Shown here: one piece after another, positions 59,013 through 64,000 of the stretch | Numbering within the stretch: the first letter of the stretch is position 1 | How the letters are laid out: every line of letters starts with the position of its first letter | NCBI GenBank assembly: GCA_036362985.1 | Contig: JAYGXS010000003.1 | Location: 65,529,393-65,593,392, forward strand | Length of the DNA stretch: 64,000 bases | From: Ligula intestinalis | Taxonomy: Eukaryota > Platyhelminthes > Cestoda > Diphyllobothriidea > Diphyllobothriidae | Reading direction: 5' to 3' | Translations under genes and position numbers: made by a program | The notes under the pieces: generated by a model | Databases searched by the model: none | Told to the model about the DNA's origin: nothing | The model's input: only the letters and a program-made list of their open reading frames with translations

Positions 59013-59392
59013 AGAAGCAAAAAATGCGTCGCCGGAGGAAAGAGTGGTTAGAAAATGTCATAGAGAGGGGTGAAATGAATGTCGATGAGGAGGACCCTGA
59101 AGATGGTACGCGTGCTGCCTCCGTCGCATTCATCTCGACGGATTCACCTAGTGCAAAACTCGATCAGGATCATATGCAACCAGCGGCTCAAAGAGTTGGA
59201 GCAGGAAAAGACCTGGACGAGACTCGAGAAGATGAAGCTGAAGAGGAGGCTGAACCAGAACTGCCTGAGAACCCTAGTCCCATCTTTATGACAGGAAAGA
59301 AATTGATTCCCGTATTGAGTAATAGATTCTGTTCCCGACGATACACCGGTACCCCGTTGGAAGAAATGGACGACTTTTACAGGAATAAAAGG
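59013..59392 (+). CDS. Voltage-gated sodium channel alpha subunit, second coding exon
   Basis: Seen: an acceptor tract ends TTTTTAG at 59012 (a second AG follows at 59013-59014), and the frame opens with KQKMRRRRKEW, followed by a long acidic segment (EEDPEDG, EDEAEEEAEPELPE), then GKKLIPVLSNRF and GTPLEEMDDFYRNKR. A good donor AGG|GTAAGT closes the exon at 59392 in phase 0. Known of the family: in Nav alpha subunits the cytoplasmic N terminus runs basic, then acidic, then a PLEDLDPYY-NKK-like motif just before the segment leading to domain I; as I recall, vertebrate Nav genes have a phase-0 intron at this same place. With the first AG as acceptor the exon starts with two spare bases that complete a codon with a phase-1 first exon. 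No transmembrane segment is coded here; S1 of domain I would be in the following exon, which I could not find before 64000. Confidence 0.75.
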
Positions 59393-59689
59393 GTAAGTCA
59401 AGTCTGGGTTTTTTGAAGTTTTGCGGTGGCTCTTCGTTGCACAAGTTTACCAACAGGCAGTGTAAAGTTTTTTTATCGATAAAGTCCTTTGGGCAAGAAT
59501 AATGTTCATTTTGTGAAGCTTCGAGTCTCGCTTCTCAGACAAATGCAAGTTGTGCGAAACAGTAAACTCAAAATGACTAACACAAGGCTCTAGGGTGGGT
59601 CAGAGTGCAGGAAGACAATCGTCGCCCACATTTAATGATTCTGAATAGTCTAAAATATGCGAGGCGCAGGTTATTTAATAGAAGGCAGA

Positions 59690-60480
59690 GAGACGCTCTC
59701 AGGGACCAGTATTGTATTTGCCCGGCGTTTCGGACTCTCACTCGAGGCCACTGTCAAGGAATGAAAACGTACAGCTGGCTGCGTGATTAAATCAGCTCTA
59801 CAGTGGGTGACCTTGAGTTCCCATTGTTCGCTCCGCCACGAGTGACCTTGAGCCCTGAAATTGCTCGCGCAAGACGAGATAGGCATCTTGGAGATCGATA
59901 TGCCTATTGATAGAGTCCGCGTGCGAGTGCCATGCCTCCTGCAAGAGGAAGCAACAATCCGCAGACAACTTATGTGGCCTAAAGACCCGGTACCCGTTAA
60001 CCAAATGACCGGTGTCATCGACCGCGTCGACTGCCTTTGTGGTCAAGCCAATTATGTTGGTGAAACCGGCAATCAGATTCTCGCGAGAATGCACCAGTAC
60101 GAACTCGCCGTGGGACGGAATGACAAACTTTCTTTGGTAACCACTTACGTATCCATGCCAGGGCACGGCTTAGATTTCGAACACGTGCAAATACCGGGTC
60201 AGTCAGACAACTGAATCTCATGCCTCTTGCAGGAGGCATGACAGCCGCACGCGGACTCTATCAATAGGCATATCGATCTCTTAGATGCCTATCCCGCTTT
60301 TCGCGAGCAATGTCAGGGCTCAAGGTCACTCGCAGCGAAGCGAACAATGGTAACTCAAGGTCACTTACGGTAGAACTGACTTAATCACGCAGCGAGCAGT
60401 ATGTTTTCATTCCTCAACAGTGGCCTCGAGTGAGAGTCTGAAACGCCGGGCAAATTCAATACTGGTCCCAGAGAACGTTT
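59690..60480 (+). mobile_element. PLE 3' fragment with an inverted partial copy in front
   Basis: Seen: the stretch from about 60225 to 60475 is the reverse complement, with scattered differences, of about 59695-59955. Each arm contains the end of the endonuclease frame (SINRHIDL), its stop, and a downstream segment with GAAACGCCGGGC (minus on the left arm; GTCTGAAACGCCGGGC on the right). Between the arms lies the unique 5' part of the endonuclease module. So an antisense C-terminal-plus-3'-end piece is joined head-on to a sense copy. Known: PLEs often carry inverted or tandem partial copies at their 5' end (pseudo-LTRs). Target duplications were not identified. Confidence 0.75.
59940..60370 (+). 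pseudogene. PLE GIY-YIG endonuclease domain with two nonsense codons
   Basis: Seen: the plus frame reads RRQLMWPKDPVPVNQMTGVI, then DCLCGQANYVGETGN, ARMHQYELAVGRNDKLSLV and GHGLDFEHVQI, then TGA at about 60212. After it the frame goes on (ISCLLQEA, another TGA, PHADSINRHIDLLDAY and FREQCQGSRSL) to a TAG near 60370. Features of the GIY-YIG family: the YVGETGN box, a helix with R-H-E, a GH-FEH motif and the INRHIDL segment carrying the catalytic-type Asn. The proline-rich segment before CLC resembles the RT-endonuclease linker. Two in-frame stops make it a pseudogene. The left inverted arm codes the same C-terminal SINRHIDL on the minus strand without the internal stop. This is a third endonuclease subtype, distinct from the 21/58 kb and the 50 kb copies. 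Confidence 0.8.
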
Positions 60481-61820
60481 TCCTGCCGTCTACATTTAAT
60501 TATGCACTCAGAGGGGGGAAGATAGCTGTCAACCGCGTGTGATGCCGATATTTCAAGTAAAGCATTGCATTCGATTTCATGTTATCGAAAGTAATGCGTA
60601 CAATAATACTGCTATTTAGGCGGTACTCAGCGGTTGCGTTAACAGCCAATGCAAAAAATGATTGCAACTAGGACGACACAACTGGTTAGAAGGAAGTCTA
60701 GCGCAGCACTAAATCTGCCAGCAAGAGTTAAAGCCTGTAAGTAAGGAACCTTTCATCGGTAAGTGTTCATCAAAGTATTGAAGTATAAAGTGGGAACCCA
60801 TGCACAAAAATTGAACAAAACTAATTTCGAAAAAGCGGACTAATGTCTGTTAGCAGTAAGGACATTTTGAAACGACAATGCTTGCTGCAATTACTACGGC
60901 TGACGTGCTGGCGGCTGTTAACCAGTAAAACGTCACTTAAGTTAACCAAAAATGTCATTTTCAACTCATCAACCACCTTACAGTGAGCTTAAATCCGATC
61001 GAATCAAGTCCGTAATGCTTATAGCCGTAAGGAAGTTCTAGACATTAGGCTTAATAATTTTTTATTACTATGTAGGACATCCTATGCATTAACCTTTCGC
61101 AAACAATTGAAACCTAAGCAAAATGGCCTTTTTTCATTTGCTGCGCTAAGGAGCAGATGCATGGCGTCACAGGCATTTTAAAACACTCATTCATCCAAAT
61201 ACACCAGAGTCTCATGCGCAAGTCTGAGATTTAACAACCCTATTTTAGGTTCCTTAATAAAAAGTTGAAATGAAACCCTCGTTTTCTGGGCCTTAGCAAC
61301 ATCGCCTGGTTTGTAGTCTCAGCTCGGCTTCCTCACCCCCCCCCCCCTTAATTCACAGCGCAGCAAACTGCGCCATTTTGAAAAATCAGTTTTTTCCACC
61401 TCGTTCTCCTCCGGCTTCAATTCTTCACCCTTTTCTCCGTCAGCAAGACAAAGACATGCCGCGTACAAGCCTAGCCGAACAGTCATGGAGAAACTTTATG
61501 AAGCCTTTAAGTGCGCAAATTGAACGGTGAGCGTTGGATCAATTACGTGAAATTTTGTCCATGCTCGTCACATCGGCCGAGCAGGCAGGCCGATAGAAAT
61601 GCGAATTTGTTAGATGCCAGATGTCCATCAAGTAAGCAGCGACCTCCCCCCCCCCTACTACTCATCTTAAGTACACAAAGTCAGATATATGTAAAATTTC
61701 CCTACGCCTTTGCCGTTCAGGGTGTTTTTGTTTCAACAAACCGGCGCAGGCCAAACAAGGAGTCAAGCTCCAGTGGATATTTGCTACTGTATGTTTGAAT
61801 TAAGTTGTAGCGACCTCTTA

Positions 61821-62088
61821 TTCTAAACCCGGGGTCGGCAACCCAGGGCTCGCGAGCCAGGTGTAGCTCTTTTGATGATTGCCTCTGGCTCTCGCAGATA
61901 ATATTGGAATTCGAAACTTCAGATTTTTCATTACGGTTCCTCCATTAATAAATTCAGAGGCTTATTATACTCACATTTCATCGAACGCAATCTTAAAATA
62001 TATTATATGGCTCTCACTGAAATGTATTTTCAAATATTTGCTTTCTTGGCTCTCTGAGTCAAAAAGGTTGCCGACCCCTGTTCTAAAC
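61821..62088 (+). mobile_element. 252-bp hAT-like MITE with perfect 8-bp target duplication
   Basis: ttctaaac at 61821-61828 and 62081-62088 flanks 61829-62080. The left end ggggtcggcaaccc and right end ggttgccgacccctg are inverted. Internal text: gctcgcgagccaggtgtagc and repeated tggctctc words. CAGGGGTCGGCAA-type ends plus 8-bp duplication are typical of non-autonomous hAT elements. It lies in the second sodium channel intron. Confidence 0.85.
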
Positions 62089-64000
62089 CATGCGTTGCTC
62101 ACCTGCCTGTGGGGCATGACCCGAGTGCCTAGATTTCGTCGGACTAGCTCATATACCCCAAAGTGATCGCTGTGGCGGCTACACGCAACCTCTGAGTTCG
62201 GAGCACGAATGTTGTTACGTATTTGCACTGTAGTGCCAGTTTTACGCGCTCATGTTACAACTACAGTGTAACCTGTCAAAAAAGTTAACAAAAAGTCGTC
62301 AAAATGCACATTATATTTTAAACAGGTAAAGGTACTGATCTCAGATTATTTTCATCCCAAAACTCAGGCGAATTCTGCAGGCCAGGCTAAGTTCCCTGAC
62401 AGGAGTTTGTTGACTGCTTGAGGTCTCTGACAGCTGGTTCTCTTGACTCTTTTGACACATCTAAATTTGCCAACGGCTTAGTTTTGTAAACTAACTGGAT
62501 CCCTCTCCAGGTGTCCTTTTTATGGAGGAGCACTCTGTTCCTTCCTTGGGCCGAAGATGCTGACGTTGACAGGCGGCGTTTTTTACAATTATTTGAGCTC
62601 TAGCAACATCAACGACAACAAACCAGTCAACAACCCAACCTGAAGGAATAAACAAGTGTCAGTGCATATGTCCTTAGCAGACTTACGTACTTATTGATCC
62701 GCTAAGACAAACGATTAACAAAAAAACCAGCCTAATCCTACCCTTAGTTTTCATAGCAGTAAAAATTCGAAAGGAAAACAAGAACAGCTGAAAGGAACTC
62801 CAGTTCTATGGCTTGTAACTTACACATAAATATCTACCCCACTGAATCCAATCTAAGGAGATCTCGTTCATTTTAACGAAAGCCTCATCTCCGTTGGAAC
62901 ATAGGTGCCGATAAATATTCATGTTTTCTAAACGGTTTTAAACGCTACCTTCAGTGAAACACTTACGCCTCTAATGGAAGCCGGCGTAGGGAACACTTAT
63001 ATCACCTCACATGGTCTTTTTGTTGAATTCCAGGCGAATTGGGGTGAGAGTGAGGGTTATGCGGCAGAATAACGGTGAAGGTTGAAGTTGCGGTTAACGC
63101 CAGGCACTATTTACCATCTTGGCAATTGGAGTCACCTCCATTAAATGGGTGCAGGAACACCATATTTCCCTGGCTTTCAGAGAGAGAGGCTTATAAGCCA
63201 TTCCGACCGAACAGAGGAAGCGGCGCATAAAATGCCAGATTCGACAAGAAACCTCGCAGTAAGAAGGAGGAACACAATCAGAAGAGAGGCATAAATAAAC
63301 ATACATCTCCCTGAAATATTAAAATTTACATGTGAAATCCTTTAGCAGGTGCGTCTGGACGAATAAAATCAGCAAACAGTGGAGTTAAGTTAACTGTTGA
63401 AGACCAAATTTACAGTTTCAGACTCAATACCAGGAGACTCTGAAATTGTCCGTTCGAGGTAGATTAAAGGTCATTAGAACGTTAAGTTTCAATTTTCTCA
63501 TGGTTTATGTGCGTCTAGACCGAAAAAACACCTCTTAGTTTGTATTTTGTTGTATTGTCTACTATACTTAGAAATGTAACGAGTTGAGACACATATGCGC
63601 CAACTCGAGCTGCGCAGAGTTCGCTCGAGTATATAATTACTGCCAATAAATATTTGATGGTGCACCTAAACATGCCCTCACCTTGTGCCAGTCGTAAATT
63701 GCTTATGCGCATACCAGCGTGCTTGCAAGCAATGAAAATTGACTGAAGCATTTGAGAGGAAAAAGAGAGAGAGAATAAAACTGTCACTATGGCATTTATT
63801 CCTGAAGCAAATCAGTGCATTCTTCATTATCAAGAAACCTGGCATGCTATGGGCCTGCAATTGTCATTGATTATGGGTCTCGAGGGATAAATACAAACTT
63901 CGGGCTAATCAACATTTTGCTCCCGCGATTTTCTTCTGTACTCGAACCTATCAAAGCACGCTAAAAGTCGTGGTTTAGAAGTTTGACAGTCTTCAAGATG

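Larger units (their letters stand above)
59393..64000 (+). other. Start of the second sodium channel intron, open at the window end
   Basis: Starts with GTAAGT at 59393. I looked for an exon continuing with a TF-V-KG-type motif followed by a hydrophobic S1 segment on the + strand and found none. The interval holds a PLE relic (59690-60480) and a hAT-like MITE (61829-62080). From 60490 to 61820 and from 62090 to 64000 I see only unremarkable AT-rich sequence, short poly-C runs (about 61337, 61650) and ORFs under 100 codons with no recognisable content. Confidence 0.45.

Noticed and set aside
1..64000. CRISPR arrays, bacterial operons, rRNA
   Set aside because: No regularly spaced short direct repeats, no ribosome-binding-site/ORF trains and no conserved rRNA words were seen.

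Overview
The window looks like nuclear DNA of an animal with repeat-rich, intron-rich genes. The best guess is a parasitic flatworm, probably a tapeworm. The reasons are short ORFs, AG/GT splice signals, several families of inverted-repeat elements, and many fragments of Penelope-like retroelements (PLEs) with GIY-YIG endonuclease modules of the kind abundant in flatworms. The species is inference; no rRNA, mitochondrial or other diagnostic gene is present. No bacterial operon, CRISPR array or intact transposase or reverse transcriptase was seen.

Right part (about 50.1-64 kb): the only protein gene I can name is the 5' part of a voltage-gated sodium channel alpha subunit on the + strand. A first coding exon (50171 to about 50315) carries the N-terminal FRPITPES-type motif. 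A second (59013-59392) ends in GTPLEEMDDFYRNKR at a phase-0 donor, just before the position where domain I would begin. The rest of the gene lies beyond the window. Its ~8.7 kb intron holds a purine-rich tract, an assembly gap inside a PLE inverted repeat, a foldback element, two head-to-head tRNA-derived SINEs (one split by a TIR element) and a PLE RT/endonuclease relic. The next intron holds another PLE relic and a 252-bp hAT-like MITE with an 8-bp target duplication.

Left and middle (1-50 kb): mostly non-coding. The main layers are: (i) ten or so copies of a foldback family ending in TATCGCAGGG, dense at 1-16 kb; (ii) TIR elements with 8-bp or TA target duplications (3.5, 18.9, 25.0, 47.5, 48.2 kb); (iii) PLE pseudo-LTR fragments at 9.8, 20.3, 21.6, 29.8, 30.5, 35.5-36.2, 38.8, 39.4, 42.2, 49.3 and 52.4 kb; (iv) PLE endonuclease relics at 21.0 and 50.0 kb; (v) one possible small secreted-protein ORF at 43.5-43.76 kb. 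Long AT-rich stretches (22-25, 30.6-35.5, 36.3-38.7, 39.5-42.1 kb) hold nothing I can identify.

The most interesting system is the set of hammerhead-ribozyme-like motifs in the PLE pseudo-LTRs. One element at 35.5-36.25 kb has two head-opposed copies of a nearly complete type-I hammerhead, with stems I, II and III all traceable by eye. A second group (29.8, 30.5, 38.8, 42.2 kb and weaker copies) keeps the CUGANGA and GAAA boxes and a stem II but has only a two-base-pair stem III with no loop, and the two stem III bases change together between copies.
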